Source of the DNA: a bacterium
Lineage (GTDB): Bacteria; Planctomycetota; Planctomycetia; Gemmatales; Gemmataceae
Length of the DNA stretch: 64,000 nt
Assembly: GCA_017308215.1 (NCBI GenBank)
Contig: JAFKFQ010000262.1
Coordinates: 1 to 64,000, forward strand
Direction: 5' to 3'
Part shown: positions 1 through 9,513 of the stretch, piece by piece
Layout of the letters: the number at the start of each line of letters is the position of its first letter
Numbering within the stretch: the stretch's first letter is position 1
Program-made: the position numbers and the translations under genes
Notes under the pieces: model-generated
Told to the model about the DNA's origin: nothing
Database searches by the model: none
The model's input: the letters and a program-made list of their open reading frames with translations, nothing else

Positions 1-480
1 CCCGACCGCCGGGTACCGCCCCGTCGACACCTCGCCGGTGACGATGTAGCTCGCCAGGTTCCACCCGGCCCCCTGGCCGGAGGGGGAAATCCCACTCGCG
101 TCGGACGGGCAGACCAATTCCTTGACCGTCAGCGGCCGGCCGCTCCCGTTGAAGTACGCGCTGTCGCTGCCGGAGGGCAGCGTGTTGTACGCGTTGCCCT
201 GCTCCATGTACGGTAGGATCGCGAAGAAGCTCGATACCGCCTGTAAGGTCGTGCTCTTCTTGGGCCAGGCGTTCCCGAACCACGGCATGTACCCGTTCGT
301 GTCGTTGCACGCGTGGAACGCAATCCCCATCTGCTTGAGGTTGTTCGCACACTTGGTGCGGGCGGCGGCCTCGCGAACCTTCTGGACGGCGGGCAGGAGG
401 AGGCCGATCAGGATGGCGATGATCGCGATCACGACCAACAACTCGATCAGCGTAAACCCGAGACGACGCGTTCTGGTCAT
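1..480 (-). CDS. DUF1559 prepilin-like protein (N-terminal part, runs off the left edge)
   Basis: The ATG at 478-480 opens a protein starting [20 protein letters not shown], a class III (type IV pilin-like) signal with the GFTLIE cleavage/methylation site followed by a hydrophobic helix. After it come the residues usual for the planctomycete DUF1559 family: [12 protein letters not shown], then C-N-N-L-K-Q and the FHxxN region. About 160 residues are visible and the stop lies outside the window. The family is very abundant in Planctomycetes and is thought to form pseudopilin-like surface or secretion structures; the role of this copy is unknown. A prepilin peptidase that could process it is encoded at 11,563-12,690. 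Confidence 0.9.
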   Translation of the reverse strand, partial: MTRTRRLGFTLIELLVVIAIIAILIGLLLPAVQKVREAAARTKCANNLKQMGIAFHACNDTNGYMPWFGNAWPKKSTTLQAVSSFFAILPYMEQGNAYNTLPSGSDSAYFNGSGRPLTVKELVCPSDASGISPSGQGAGWNLASYIVTGEVSTGRYPAVG

Positions 481-645
481 GAAGTGAACCCCCGGGATTA
501 ACCAAAACGCCCGGTGCGAACCGGGCGGCGGAGAGCGGAGGGAAACCAACCGCCGGATCGTACCCGCACCTACCGGGGGAGAGCAAGAAAAAATACGACC
601 GAGATGTCTAACAATTCAGGCGAAATGACATGCAAAGAGTTATTG

Positions 646-1548
646 TTATGTTCTCACCGTCTCGACGGCACCGTGATTCGTGCCGCTCTTGTTCGCCGCC
701 TCGATGAACGCCATGATCTCCAGCGTCTCCGCCGGGGGCACGGCCGGCGTCTTCTTCTCGAACGTCTCCACGATCTTCTTCAGCAGCTCGCGGTAGATGA
801 ACCGCGTGCCCACCGCCACCGACTTCACCTCCCGCTCCGCGAACCCGACGAACCCGTAGTCGGCGCGGCCGGTGCGGATGCCGCGGAGCGTCGCCACGCG
901 GCCGTCGGCCCAGTGGCCGGTCACCACGTCCACGCCCGCGTCGCTCACGTTGGTCACGCGGCGGCAGCCAGGCCCCATCAACGTGTAGAGGATTTCCGCG
1001 CCGTGGATGCCGTAGTGGTACAGGCCGGCGTTGCGGGCCGGGATCGGCGACAGCGGGGCGGCGCAGTGGACGGCGCAGCCGAGGAGTTTTCCCTTCGCCG
1101 GCGCGGCGACGTACTCGACCACCTCCGGCGCGTACCGCAGCGACGACGACGAAAATACGAACGTCTTGTGCCGCTCCGCCAGCTCGATGATGGCCCGCGC
1201 GTCGGCCGCCGAGCAGGTGAACGGCTTGTCGATGAAGCACGGGATGCCGCGCTCCAGGAACGGCCGGGCGCGGTTCAGGTGGACGGTGCCGTCCACGCTC
1301 TCGATGAGCATGGCGTCCACGCGGCCGATCATGTCGGCGGGGCGGTCCACGAGCGGCACCTCGTACTTCCGCAACTCGGCGGTGAACCCGGCGATCCGCT
1401 CGGGCGACAGCACCGACTCGCCCGGGCAGCCGACGACGATGCGGCCGCCCTCGACCCACTGGTCGCGGTCGACGCCGACGTGGTTGAGCCGCTGGGTGAA
1501 GGCGGAGGCGTGGGACGTGTCGAGGTCGAGGATGCCGAAGCGGATCAT
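646..1548 (-). CDS. Gfo/Idh/MocA-family NAD(P)-dependent oxidoreductase
   Basis: The ATG at 1548 begins MIRFGILDLDTSHASAF, a Rossmann-type beta-alpha-beta start; a longer reading to 1608 would add about 20 low-quality residues, so the inner ATG is chosen. About 300 residues. The middle has the fingerprint FIDKPFT, equivalent to the EKP motif of Gfo/Idh/MocA dehydrogenases where the Lys is catalytic, and a later H-Y-G-I-H-G-A-E segment typical of the C-terminal substrate domain. Likely an oxidoreductase on a sugar or sugar-derived alcohol; the substrate cannot be told. It is the last gene of a long minus-strand run and lies 25 bases after the methyltransferase stop. Confidence 0.85.
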   Translation of the reverse strand: MIRFGILDLDTSHASAFTQRLNHVGVDRDQWVEGGRIVVGCPGESVLSPERIAGFTAELRKYEVPLVDRPADMIGRVDAMLIESVDGTVHLNRARPFLERGIPCFIDKPFTCSAADARAIIELAERHKTFVFSSSSLRYAPEVVEYVAAPAKGKLLGCAVHCAAPLSPIPARNAGLYHYGIHGAEILYTLMGPGCRRVTNVSDAGVDVVTGHWADGRVATLRGIRTGRADYGFVGFAEREVKSVAVGTRFIYRELLKKIVETFEKKTPAVPPAETLEIMAFIEAANKSGTNHGAVETVRT

Positions 1549-1573
1549 GGCGGGGTCTCGCGGGGTGGGGTGG

Positions 1574-2383
1574 TCAGGCCCGCCGGCCGACGGCGAGCAG
1601 GTGGGCACTCGCGCCGAGGAGCGCGGGTTCGGCCTCGATCGCGGCGAGGGCGGCGAGGAGGACGGCCCGGCGCGTCGGGTCGGCGAGGCGCGCGTCCAGG
1701 TCGGCCAGGAGCCAGCCCGGTCCCTCCACCGCGACCGTCGCCTCGTGCGCCAGTCCGGCCGCGGCGAACTCGGCCGCCAACTCCTCCGGCCGGTGGAAGT
1801 ACGCCGTCGTGAAGTACGCCGGGTCGCCCGTCGGGTTGTCGTGCCGGCCGGTCGCCAGGTCGTGCGCCGCCGCGGCCGCGAAGGCCGGGTCGTCGAGGTA
1901 GCCGCCGCGGAGCCCGTCGAGGGTCGAGGCGAAGCGGGAGATCGCCGCGGCCGCGACGACGCCGTCCGGTCGGCACACCCGCCGGGCCTCGGCCAGCGCC
2001 CGGAGGCGGTCGGCCCGGTCGGGCAGGTGGTAGAGCGGGCCGAGGAGCAGTACCGCGTCGGCGCTCGCGTCGGGCAGTTGGAGCGCCCGCGCGTCGCCGA
2101 CCGCCGCCGTCAGGTCCGCCCCCGCCGCCCGCGCCTGCTCGACGTGGAGCGGTACCGGGTCGATCAGGTGGACGCGGTAGCCGCGCTCCGTCAGCCACGC
2201 GGCGTACCGTCCGGGGCCACCGCCGATGTCCGCGACCCGCGCGGGCGGCGGCGGGAGAAACCGTTCGAGGACGGCGCACGTCCGCGCGAATTCGAGCGCG
2301 CCCGGGCCGGTGGTGAGGCGGTCGCGCTCCATGCCCAGCGCGTAGAACGCCGCGATCGTCTCGGCGTCGCCCGTAGCCACCAC
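1574..2383 (-). CDS. class I SAM-dependent methyltransferase
   Basis: Motif I is VADIGGGPGRYAAWL, followed by an acidic strand (VHLIDPVP) for the SAM ribose, then VGDARAL and LLGPLYHLPD in the positions of motifs II and III. The fold is a small-molecule methyltransferase; the acceptor is unknown. The start is uncertain: GTG at 2383 or 2380, or ATG at 2332, fit the conserved N-terminus; the open frame extends upstream into the permease gene but is not protein-like there. It sits 37 bases after the permease stop on the same strand and may be co-transcribed. Confidence 0.8.
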   Translation of the reverse strand: MVATGDAETIAAFYALGMERDRLTTGPGALEFARTCAVLERFLPPPPARVADIGGGPGRYAAWLTERGYRVHLIDPVPLHVEQARAAGADLTAAVGDARALQLPDASADAVLLLGPLYHLPDRADRLRALAEARRVCRPDGVVAAAAISRFASTLDGLRGGYLDDPAFAAAAAHDLATGRHDNPTGDPAYFTTAYFHRPEELAAEFAAAGLAHEATVAVEGPGWLLADLDARLADPTRRAVLLAALAAIEAEPALLGASAHLLAVGRRA

Positions 2384-2420
2384 TGCGTCTCCCGGCGAAC
2401 CGCGTCCCCCGGTCCGCCGC

Positions 2421-5400
2421 TCACTCGCGGCGGAGGGCGGGGACGACCGGCACCCGCAGGATACCCGCCGTCGCGGTCGCCGCCACCACGAATCCGACGA
2501 CGAGCACCGCGCCGAGCATGACGGCGAGGCGGAGCCACGGCACGCTCGCGCCGCCGGCGACGTGCGGCGCCACCGATGCCAGCGCCGCCAGCACCCCCGC
2601 CGCGAGACCAAGGAGGAGCAGGAAGGCGTTCTCGGACAGCACCAGAACCTGGAGCGCCCGCGGCCGGTAGCCGACGGCGCGGAGCAGCGCCAGTTCGCCG
2701 ACTCGCTCCCACACGCCGCGGAGCAGCACGACCGCCAGTCCGAGCACGCCGAGGAGCAGACCGAACCCGCCGAGCAGCTGGAACGTGGACAGGTACGCCC
2801 CGACCACGGCCTGATACGCGGCCACCTTCTCGCGCGTCGGCGTCGCCACGAGGCCGTTCGGGCGCAGCGCCGTTTCGAGGACGCGCGCCACGTCGCGCTC
2901 CTTTTCCGGGGGCGTGTGGACGAGAAAGACGCGGTAGCCGTCCTGCGTCGGGAACAGCTTGACGAACCGGGCGTCAGCCATCAGCAGTTCGCTCTGGAAC
3001 GGGCTGTCCGTGAGCGTGCCGACGAGCCGTAGCCTCACCTCGTTGCCGCTGTCGTCCGGCACCGTTACCGTGCCGCCGACCATGACGTGCAGCATCCATA
3101 CGGCGGTGTTGTTCTCGGCGAACACCGGCACGGCGCCGTCCGGGTAGGTGCGGTTCAGCAGGAGCCACGGGTTCGCCCGCTCCTCGGGCGTCTCGGCCTC
3201 GGTCTGGTAGAAGTGGAAGCCGCCGCGCTGGACGAGCGCCTCCGGCACGCCGAGCACGCGCGGCCGCGTGGCCTGGTACAGGTTCATGCAGCTCGCGTCG
3301 TCGCCGCCCTTGAGCCGCAGCGTGAACACGTTCGCCCCGTCCGGTCCGGCGTCGAGCGCCGCGAGTTCCGCGGCCGCGGCTCGGAAGCGCGGGTCGTCGG
3401 TCTTCCCGCCGTAGGCTGCGAGCAGTTGCTTCTCCAGGTCGGTGCGACCGGGGCCGGAGTCGATCCGCTCGTAGACCGGTACGTCGGCCTCGGCGACGAG
3501 GTTGAACCCGCCGCTGCCACCGCCGTACTCGGCGAACGCCTTCCCGGGCTCACGGCGGAAGCTCTCGACGGCCACGAGCAGGAACGCCGCCGCCGCCAGG
3601 AGCGCCGCCGTGAGCAGGCTGCGGCCGGGGTTGCGGGCCGCGTTTCGGGCGCCGAGGCGGGCCAGCGCCGGGAACCCGCGGCCGTTGACCTCGGTGTGGC
3701 GCGTCCGCTTCATCCACAGCCATACCGCCGCGAGCGCTGCGGCCAGCAGCAGCCCGCCGCCGGCGAAGAACGTCATCGCCCGGTAGTCCGGGTTGCCGAT
3801 GAACGCCCCCGCCGCGATCAGCACAACGCCAACGGGCACGCCGAGGAGCATCCAGCGGGCGCGGCGCGGCGCCTTCTCCGGGCCGACCACGGCGGCTGTC
3901 GTTTCGCCCCGAAGCAGCGCCGGCGGCGCGACGCGCACCAGCCCGCGGACGCTCAGCCACAGCGCGCCGAGCGCCATCACCACCGTCAGCCCGAACCCGA
4001 GCGCGAAGCTGAGCGGTGCGGCGTGCGGTTCGAGGAACGTGCCGACCTCCGGGTCTGGCCAGAGGCGGACGAGCAACCCGAGCAGCAGCCGGTTGTACCC
4101 GACCGCCGCGACCAGCCCGCCGGCGGCGCCGGCGACCGCGAGCAGTAGCCCTTCGGCGAGCACCATGCGGCGGACTTGCCGCACCGCGTACCCGGTGGCG
4201 AGGAGCAGGCCGATCTCCTTCGCCCGCCGGTCGAGCGCGAGGCGAAAGAGGAGGCCGACGAGCATCAGGGCCGCGGCGATGAGGAAGAAGCTGAATCCGA
4301 GGAACAGCCCGCCGAAGTCGGTGCCGCCGCGGCTCGCGGTCAACAGCCGCTCGCGCACCGGGTCGAACCCGAGCCCGGCCGCGGCGGGGTCGAGGTGCTT
4401 CAACAACTCCGGCCCGAAACGGTCGGCCAGTTGCTCGGCGCCCTCGCCGCCGCCCGGCGCCACGCGGGCCGACGTGACCGTGCCGAACCGGCCGGCGAAC
4501 AGGCGCTCCGCGGTGGCGAGATTCACATACGCCATCGGCGTGGCGCGGTACGTGTTCCAGAACTTTGCCCGCGGGCCGTTGTCCGGGACGCGGGCGCGGA
4601 TGCGGTCCTTCGGGAGCATCGGCGGGCGGTCCCAGTCGAACAGGTTTGCCCGCTCGTCGGTGACGCCGCGGACGGTCGGCGTCAGGTCGCGGTCGTTCGC
4701 CGCGCCCGTGAGCGGAATGGCCCCGCGGAACGTCAGCGGCGCGGTCAGCACCTTCCCCTCGCCCTCCACGTCCGGGTGGTAGTAGCGGAGCGTCACAGGC
4801 GTGCCGGGTGCGAGCCCGCGGAACGGGTTCTCGGCCCAGTCGGGGATGACGACCTCGTTGTCGCCGAGCGCCGGGACGCCTTTCGGCAGGAACGGCCCGA
4901 GCGGCGCCGCCGCGGCCGCGTTCAACCCGGCGACGACGGGGTAGGGCAGCTCCTTCGTGCCGGCGGAAAGCGTGTCGGCGACGTAGACCACGGTCGGCTC
5001 GGCGCGCAGCTTGAGTGCGTCGGCCGCCTTCGTGACCGCTTCGAGCTGTGCCGCCGACAGCACCAGCTGGTCGGACTCGACGCTCAGGTATTTCTCGCGC
5101 CGCGGCACGCGCAGGCGGACGCCGTAGTCCTCGGGGCGGAGCCGCGATTTCAGCTCCGCGTTCAGCCGGTCTGTGGCTCCTCCGAACGCGAACAACGCCG
5201 TGGCGAGCGGGGCATCGGAGTGGTCGGACTCGTCGCGCGCCTGGTCGGAGAGGGCCGCGACGGGGACGAACACGTTCAGCGGCGCCGCCGGTGACGGGTT
5301 CAGGCTGAACTCGCCCGCCGGGTGCCCCGGCGCGAGCACCGCCGCGACCGTGTACGTGACCGTTGCCGTTACGTCGTCGGCGCCGCGCTTGGCGAGCGAC

Positions 5401-5891
5401 GACGACCGCGGCAGGTCCGAGAAGCGCTGCACACCGACGCGAACCTTGTCCCCGGCCTTCACCCCGAGCCGGTCGGCGACGCGGTGGGAAAGGGCGATGG
5501 GAGCCGCGTTCCGCTTGGCCGGCGCAGTCCAGTCGATCCCGAGGTCGGCGGTCGGCCGGAAGCGCGCGTCGATGCCGTAGACGGTGACGCGCCCGAGCGA
5601 CGGTGCGGCGGGGTCGCCCGTTTCGGCTTGGACCGACCCGGGGAGCACGAGCGCCGGTGCCGTGCCGTCGGGGGCGACGGCGGCGCGCACGGGGCGCGGG
5701 AGGAGCGCCGCGGCCTCGACGCCCGCGAGCTGCCGCTCGGCCTTCGCCCGCAGGCTGCCGCGGAGCGAGTCGCCGACGAGCAGCGCGCCGGTGAGCACCG
5801 CCGACCCGACGGCGACGCCGAGCAGCACCGCGAGGTTGCCGCGCCGGTGGAACCACAGGTTGCGGGCGGCGAGGCGGGGGAGGGTGAGCAT
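2421..5891 (-). CDS. FtsX-family ABC transporter permease (MacB/LolC-like, large)
   Basis: ATG at 5891 starts MLTLPRLAARNLWFHRRGNL, the usual opening of FtsX-type permeases before the first membrane helix. Residues about 1-600 hold a long periplasmic loop between helix 1 and a triple-helix bundle; a second half repeats the pattern (helix, loop with the Q-T-E-A-E-T region, and a final three-helix FtsX domain). About 1,156 residues, larger than a simple LolC/MacB. Together with the ATPase encoded just upstream (5,980-6,657) it should form an exporter or lipoprotein-release-type mechanotransmission complex in the inner membrane. An inverted repeat of about 77 bases lies between the two genes. 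Confidence 0.88.
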   Translation of the reverse strand: MLTLPRLAARNLWFHRRGNLAVLLGVAVGSAVLTGALLVGDSLRGSLRAKAERQLAGVEAAALLPRPVRAAVAPDGTAPALVLPGSVQAETGDPAAPSLGRVTVYGIDARFRPTADLGIDWTAPAKRNAAPIALSHRVADRLGVKAGDKVRVGVQRFSDLPRSSSLAKRGADDVTATVTYTVAAVLAPGHPAGEFSLNPSPAAPLNVFVPVAALSDQARDESDHSDAPLATALFAFGGATDRLNAELKSRLRPEDYGVRLRVPRREKYLSVESDQLVLSAAQLEAVTKAADALKLRAEPTVVYVADTLSAGTKELPYPVVAGLNAAAAAPLGPFLPKGVPALGDNEVVIPDWAENPFRGLAPGTPVTLRYYHPDVEGEGKVLTAPLTFRGAIPLTGAANDRDLTPTVRGVTDERANLFDWDRPPMLPKDRIRARVPDNGPRAKFWNTYRATPMAYVNLATAERLFAGRFGTVTSARVAPGGGEGAEQLADRFGPELLKHLDPAAAGLGFDPVRERLLTASRGGTDFGGLFLGFSFFLIAAALMLVGLLFRLALDRRAKEIGLLLATGYAVRQVRRMVLAEGLLLAVAGAAGGLVAAVGYNRLLLGLLVRLWPDPEVGTFLEPHAAPLSFALGFGLTVVMALGALWLSVRGLVRVAPPALLRGETTAAVVGPEKAPRRARWMLLGVPVGVVLIAAGAFIGNPDYRAMTFFAGGGLLLAAALAAVWLWMKRTRHTEVNGRGFPALARLGARNAARNPGRSLLTAALLAAAAFLLVAVESFRREPGKAFAEYGGGSGGFNLVAEADVPVYERIDSGPGRTDLEKQLLAAYGGKTDDPRFRAAAAELAALDAGPDGANVFTLRLKGGDDASCMNLYQATRPRVLGVPEALVQRGGFHFYQTEAETPEERANPWLLLNRTYPDGAVPVFAENNTAVWMLHVMVGGTVTVPDDSGNEVRLRLVGTLTDSPFQSELLMADARFVKLFPTQDGYRVFLVHTPPEKERDVARVLETALRPNGLVATPTREKVAAYQAVVGAYLSTFQLLGGFGLLLGVLGLAVVLLRGVWERVGELALLRAVGYRPRALQVLVLSENAFLLLLGLAAGVLAALASVAPHVAGGASVPWLRLAVMLGAVLVVGFVVAATATAGILRVPVVPALRRE

Positions 5892-5900
5892 AGGGTGCCC

Positions 5901-5977
5901 GGTATATAGCGGCCGGCTTGCCGGCCGTGCGCTGGCGAATCGGAAAGGCACGGCCGGCAAGCCGGCCGTTATATACC
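5901..5977. repeat. long inverted repeat A (30-base arms)
   Basis: Arms 5,901-5,930 and 5,948-5,977 are complementary over 30 bases with one mismatch, separated by 17 bases. Each arm contains the self-complementary core GGCCGGCTTGCCGGCC. It lies between the ABC ATPase stop and the permease start, inside an apparent operon, so the transcript would contain a very stable hairpin. The design matches repeat B at 13,221-13,285, suggesting a dispersed REP-like element. Confidence 0.85.
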
Positions 5978-5979
5978 CG

Positions 5980-6657
5980 TCAGGTCGCGTCCACCAACGC
6001 CCCGTCGGCCATCTCGGCGCGGCGCGGGAACAGTCGCGCCAGGTCCGGGCTGTGTGTCACCACCACGAGGATCGTGTTCTCCTGACCGTGCAGCTCCAGC
6101 AGCAGTTCGCCGACCGCCTGCGCCGTCTTGCGGTCGAGGTTCCCCGTCGGCTCGTCGGCGAGGAGGAGCATCGGCTTCAGGACCAGCGCCCGCGCCACGG
6201 CGACGCGCTGCCGCTCGCCGCCGGACAACTCCGCCGGGCGGTGGTCGAGCCGGCCGGCGAGACCGACGCGCTCCAGCAGTTGCCGGGCGTAGCCGTCCGT
6301 GACCGCGGGGGCGGTGCCGCGGCTGACCAGCGTCGGCACCAGCACGTTCTCCAGCACGCTGCACTGCGGCAACAGGTGGTGGTCCTGGAAGACGAACCCG
6401 ATGCGCCGGTTGCGGAACGCGGCGAGCTCGGCCTCCGGCAGCGCGAACGGGTCGGTGCCGTCGAGCGTCACGCCCCCCGACGAGGGCGTGTCGAGCGTGC
6501 CGAGGATGTGGAGCAGGGTGCTCTTGCCCGAGCCGGACGGACCCATCACCGCGAGCGCGTCGCCGCGCCCCAGCGCGAGGTTCACGCCGCGGAGGATCGG
6601 GAGCGGCCCGGAGCGCGTCGGGTACTCCTTCGACAGGGCGCGGACGGCCAGTGACAT
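5980..6657 (-). CDS. ABC transporter ATP-binding protein (LolD/MacB type)
   Basis: ATG at 6657 begins [17 protein letters not shown]. Walker A is GPSGSGKST, the Q-loop is [11 protein letters not shown], the signature is LSGGERQR, Walker B is [11 protein letters not shown] and the switch histidine is in VVTHS. All catalytic parts are present in about 225 residues. The EPTGNLD form and the size fit the MacB/LolD/FtsE group that pairs with FtsX-type permeases, here the gene immediately downstream. Only 7 bases separate it from the upstream prenyltransferase-fold gene. Confidence 0.93.
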   Translation of the reverse strand: MSLAVRALSKEYPTRSGPLPILRGVNLALGRGDALAVMGPSGSGKSTLLHILGTLDTPSSGGVTLDGTDPFALPEAELAAFRNRRIGFVFQDHHLLPQCSVLENVLVPTLVSRGTAPAVTDGYARQLLERVGLAGRLDHRPAELSGGERQRVAVARALVLKPMLLLADEPTGNLDRKTAQAVGELLLELHGQENTILVVVTHSPDLARLFPRRAEMADGALVDAT

Positions 6658-6664
6658 TGCGGTG

Positions 6665-7603
6665 TCAGTCCGTGTGGAGGGCGGCCAGGGCCAGCGTGCC
6701 GAGGCCGTAGAAGGTGTATTCCACGTCGGTCCGGTCGTCCCAGAGCCCGCCGCGGAACCCGCCGGCCGCCGCCTCGCACGCCAGCGCGAAGTCGCGCACC
6801 GCGGGCCAGTCGAGGCGGTCCGCACAGCCGATCCGGTCGAGCGTCCACCCGCCGGTGAAGGTGGAGAGGAGGTCGGCGGCGGGGATGCGGTCGTTCGCCC
6901 GCAGCCCGCCCTCGAACTCGGCCGGGAGGGCGGCGAGGAAGTCGGCGACCGCGGCGCGGGCGTCGTCGCCGAGCGCGCCGAGGATCTGAAGGACGCCGAC
7001 GCCCGCGGCCGTCGGGTTCGTGCCGCTCCGCTTCATCGCGCCGATCTCGACGTACCCGCCGTCGGCGCGCTTGCGACTCTTGACGAACGCGGCCAGGCGT
7101 TCGGGGGCGGGCGTCGGCGTGCCGAGGAGCTCGTGGCAGAGCACGACAAGAAAACTGGTGTAGGTACTGCCGTGCGGCGCGCCGGGCGTCTTCCCGTAGC
7201 CGCCGTCCGGCGAGCGGAACGATTCGAGCACCGATCCCACGCGCTCGCGCCAGTCGGGCGGCGCGTCGGCGAGCACGTCCGGCCCGCCGCCGAGCGGGAC
7301 GAGGTAGCAACTCACGACGAGCGAGAACAGATCGACGACGCTGCCGCTGCCGCTCATCCGCGTGCGGAGGAAGTCGGCGGCGCGGCCGCACAGGTCGGCG
7401 TCGAGCGCTTGTAGCACGGCGAGCGAGCGGAGCGCGAAGCCGGTGTAGTACAGGTCCGACCCGCCCTCGCGCCCCGGCCAGCCGCCGTCGGGCAGTTGCC
7501 GGCCGCGGACGTAGGCCGCGGTGCGCTCGCGGGTCGCCGCCGGCAGGCGCTCGACGCCGTCGAGCAGCCGCGCCGTGAGGCGCGTCAGGTACGGCTCGCT
7601 CAT
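6665..7603 (-). CDS. prenyltransferase / squalene-oxidase repeat protein
   Basis: Starting MSEPYLTRLTARLLDG at 7603, about 312 residues. At least four copies of the alpha-alpha toroid repeat are visible, each with a D-G-G-(W/Y/F) core: LPDGGWPG, SPDGGYGK, ADGGYVEI and AGGFRGGLWD. The last is followed by DVEYTFYGLGTLAL, as in geranylgeranyltransferase beta subunits. No eukaryotic partner alpha subunit is expected, so the bacterial substrate is unknown. Its ATG overlaps the TGA of the upstream thioesterase (ATGA at 7,600-7,603), implying translational coupling. Confidence 0.85.
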   Translation of the reverse strand: MSEPYLTRLTARLLDGVERLPAATRERTAAYVRGRQLPDGGWPGREGGSDLYYTGFALRSLAVLQALDADLCGRAADFLRTRMSGSGSVVDLFSLVVSCYLVPLGGGPDVLADAPPDWRERVGSVLESFRSPDGGYGKTPGAPHGSTYTSFLVVLCHELLGTPTPAPERLAAFVKSRKRADGGYVEIGAMKRSGTNPTAAGVGVLQILGALGDDARAAVADFLAALPAEFEGGLRANDRIPAADLLSTFTGGWTLDRIGCADRLDWPAVRDFALACEAAAGGFRGGLWDDRTDVEYTFYGLGTLALAALHTD

Positions 7604-8019
7604 GCCACCCTTTCGAGAGCGGCGCGGACGTCCGGTGGAATCTCCACCGATTCGAGCTGGTCGGGGCCGGAGAGACAGAACACCGCCGTGATGCGCCCGA
7701 CCGCGACCGGCGCGCCGTGCTGGTTCGTGAAGTCGTAGCGGTAACTCACGGACTTCGTGCCGACCTTCTCGACCGTCACGCCGATGGTCAGCACGTCCTC
7801 GAACCGCGCCGGCGCCTTGTAGTCGCACGCCGCCGACACGCGCGGGAAGCCCCACTTCATGCCGTCGCGCCGCCAGCTCACGCTCAGCCCGCGGGCGCGC
7901 AGGAATTCCGTCTCCGCGACTTCCATGAAGCGGAAGAAGTTCGAGAAGTGCATGATGCCCGCCATGTCGGTGTCGCCGAACTCGACGCGGCGGGTGGTCG
8001 TGAACATTGGGGAGTTCAA
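7600..8019 (-). CDS. acyl-CoA thioesterase (4-hydroxybenzoyl-CoA thioesterase/YbgC-like hotdog)
   Basis: About 139 residues of hotdog fold. The active-site segment FGDTDMAGIMHFSNFFRFME has the family's D-x-D/G-x-x-(Y/H) arrangement on the first long helix; later KVGTKSVSYRYDF and ITAVFCLS are core strands. It should hydrolyse an acyl- or aroyl-CoA in the cytoplasm. Start at 8019 (MNSPMF) is used; MFTTTRR at 8007 is an alternative. It is coupled to the next gene by a 4-base overlap. Confidence 0.88.
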   Translation of the reverse strand: MNSPMFTTTRRVEFGDTDMAGIMHFSNFFRFMEVAETEFLRARGLSVSWRRDGMKWGFPRVSAACDYKAPARFEDVLTIGVTVEKVGTKSVSYRYDFTNQHGAPVAVGRITAVFCLSGPDQLESVEIPPDVRAALERVA

Positions 8020-8070
8020 AATCCAGAATGCGGGGTGCGGAATGCCGGCCGCCCGGTGCCCACCATCAGG

Positions 8071-9363
8071 TTACGGACCGTCGCCGGTCCCCATCAGGAC
8101 GCGCTCGGTTTCGCGCGCCATCGCGTCGGCGGTGAAGCGGTCGCGCACGGCCGCTTCACCGGCGCGGCCGGCGGACTCGCGCCAGTCGTGGTCGGCGAGG
8201 GCGCGGCGGAGGGCGGCGGCGAGTGCCGGGGTGTCGCCCGGCGGCACGAGCAAGCCGCCGCCGGCGTCGAGCAGTTCGGGGAAGGTGCCGTGGTGCGGCA
8301 GCACCACCGGCAGCCCGTTCGCCCACGCTTCCAGCACGTACAGCCCCTTCGGTTCGCGGTACGTCGTCGGCACGCACAGCACGTCCACCGAGCGCAGGAA
8401 CGCCACCTTGTCGGCGTGCGTCGGGCTCTCGACGTACTCGAAGCGGTCGGCGAGCCCCGCCGCGTCCAGTTTTGCCACCTGTTCGCGGAAGAACGGCCTG
8501 TCGTTCGGCCCGAGCCAACCGGACGCGCGGAGGATCGCGTCGGGGGCGTCGGGTGACTTCATGAGTGCGATGAAGGCTTCGACCGCGTGGTGGAACCCCT
8601 TCTCGGGGCAGACTCGCGCGAAATAGCCGACCGCGAACCGCCCGCCGCGCCGCACCTCCCGCGGGCCGCCGTGCCCGTCCAGGTTCAGCCCGGGGTACAC
8701 GACACGGACCTTCCCGCGCGGGACGCCGAGGTACGCGCTCATGTGGTCGGCGTAGAAGTGGCTCGTGCTGAGGAACCCGGCCGCGTCGGCGGTGTTGGTT
8801 CGGATGAGCTCCGCACACGTCGCCCGTTCCGCGGGGGCGAGTGCGTCGAGGAAGATGTCGTCGCCCTGGAGCGTCACCCAGACCGGCACGTCCAGCCGTT
8901 CGCGGAGCGCCGGGATGACGCCGGACAGGAGCGCGTTCGAGAACACGATCACGTCCGGCTGCACCTCATCGGCCAGCCAGCCGGCGAGCTTGGCGACCTC
9001 CTTCCGCTGCCGCCCGTGCCGCCCGCGGAGCATGGAGACGGTGATGCCGCCGAGCTCGCTGTACTTCATCCGCCCGGCGAACCGCGACACCCAGCGCAAG
9101 AGCCGCGGCACGTCCAGGAGGCGGTCGGCGAGCCAGGGGGTGTGGCGGAACAGCCACGACTTTTCCTGGAGGTAGACGTTGATCCCGCCGAAGAAGACGC
9201 GAGACTGGCTGACGTCGGTTTCGTCGGTGCGGATCGGCGTGTAGGTGGGGATCAGCAGCGCGTCGTGGCCGCGGCGGCGGAGGGCGGCAACCAGCGTGTT
9301 GTCGCGCATGCAACTGCCGCAGAACATGCCCGCCGCGCCGGCGGTGATGAACGCGATCCGCAT
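8071..9363 (-). CDS. family 4 glycosyltransferase
   Basis: 430 residues from ATG 9363 (MRIAFITAGAAGMFCGSCMR). The N-terminal Rossmann domain has a glycine-rich first loop. The C-terminal half shows GYFARVCPEKGFHHAVEAF and, near the end, VPTTYREPKGLYVLEAWANG, the E-x7-E nucleotide-sugar site of GT4 enzymes. It would transfer a sugar from an NDP donor to a lipid, polysaccharide or small molecule; the acceptor is not deducible. It heads the minus-strand run and is divergent from the kinase gene (start 9,514), so the roughly 150 bases between them should hold both promoters. Confidence 0.9.
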   Translation of the reverse strand: MRIAFITAGAAGMFCGSCMRDNTLVAALRRRGHDALLIPTYTPIRTDETDVSQSRVFFGGINVYLQEKSWLFRHTPWLADRLLDVPRLLRWVSRFAGRMKYSELGGITVSMLRGRHGRQRKEVAKLAGWLADEVQPDVIVFSNALLSGVIPALRERLDVPVWVTLQGDDIFLDALAPAERATCAELIRTNTADAAGFLSTSHFYADHMSAYLGVPRGKVRVVYPGLNLDGHGGPREVRRGGRFAVGYFARVCPEKGFHHAVEAFIALMKSPDAPDAILRASGWLGPNDRPFFREQVAKLDAAGLADRFEYVESPTHADKVAFLRSVDVLCVPTTYREPKGLYVLEAWANGLPVVLPHHGTFPELLDAGGGLLVPPGDTPALAAALRRALADHDWRESAGRAGEAAVRDRFTADAMARETERVLMGTGDGP

Positions 9364-9513
9364 CGCCCCTCCGCCCCTGGCCCGAACCGTGGATACCGGC
9401 GCCGCGGGCGCGGCTTTCGGCCCGGCACGAAAAGTCCACGAAACCGACCCCGCCGGGCCGATCCGCGGTCTATTCTTAGAGACATTCCCGCACCCGTGAC
9501 GCGCGATACGCTG

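Noticed and set aside
8587-9513. A longer kinase reading frame extending left of 9,514
   Set aside because: The extension overlaps the glycosyltransferase gene on the other strand and has shadow-like Arg/Pro/Ala composition. The ATG at 9,514 fits the conserved N-terminal domain.
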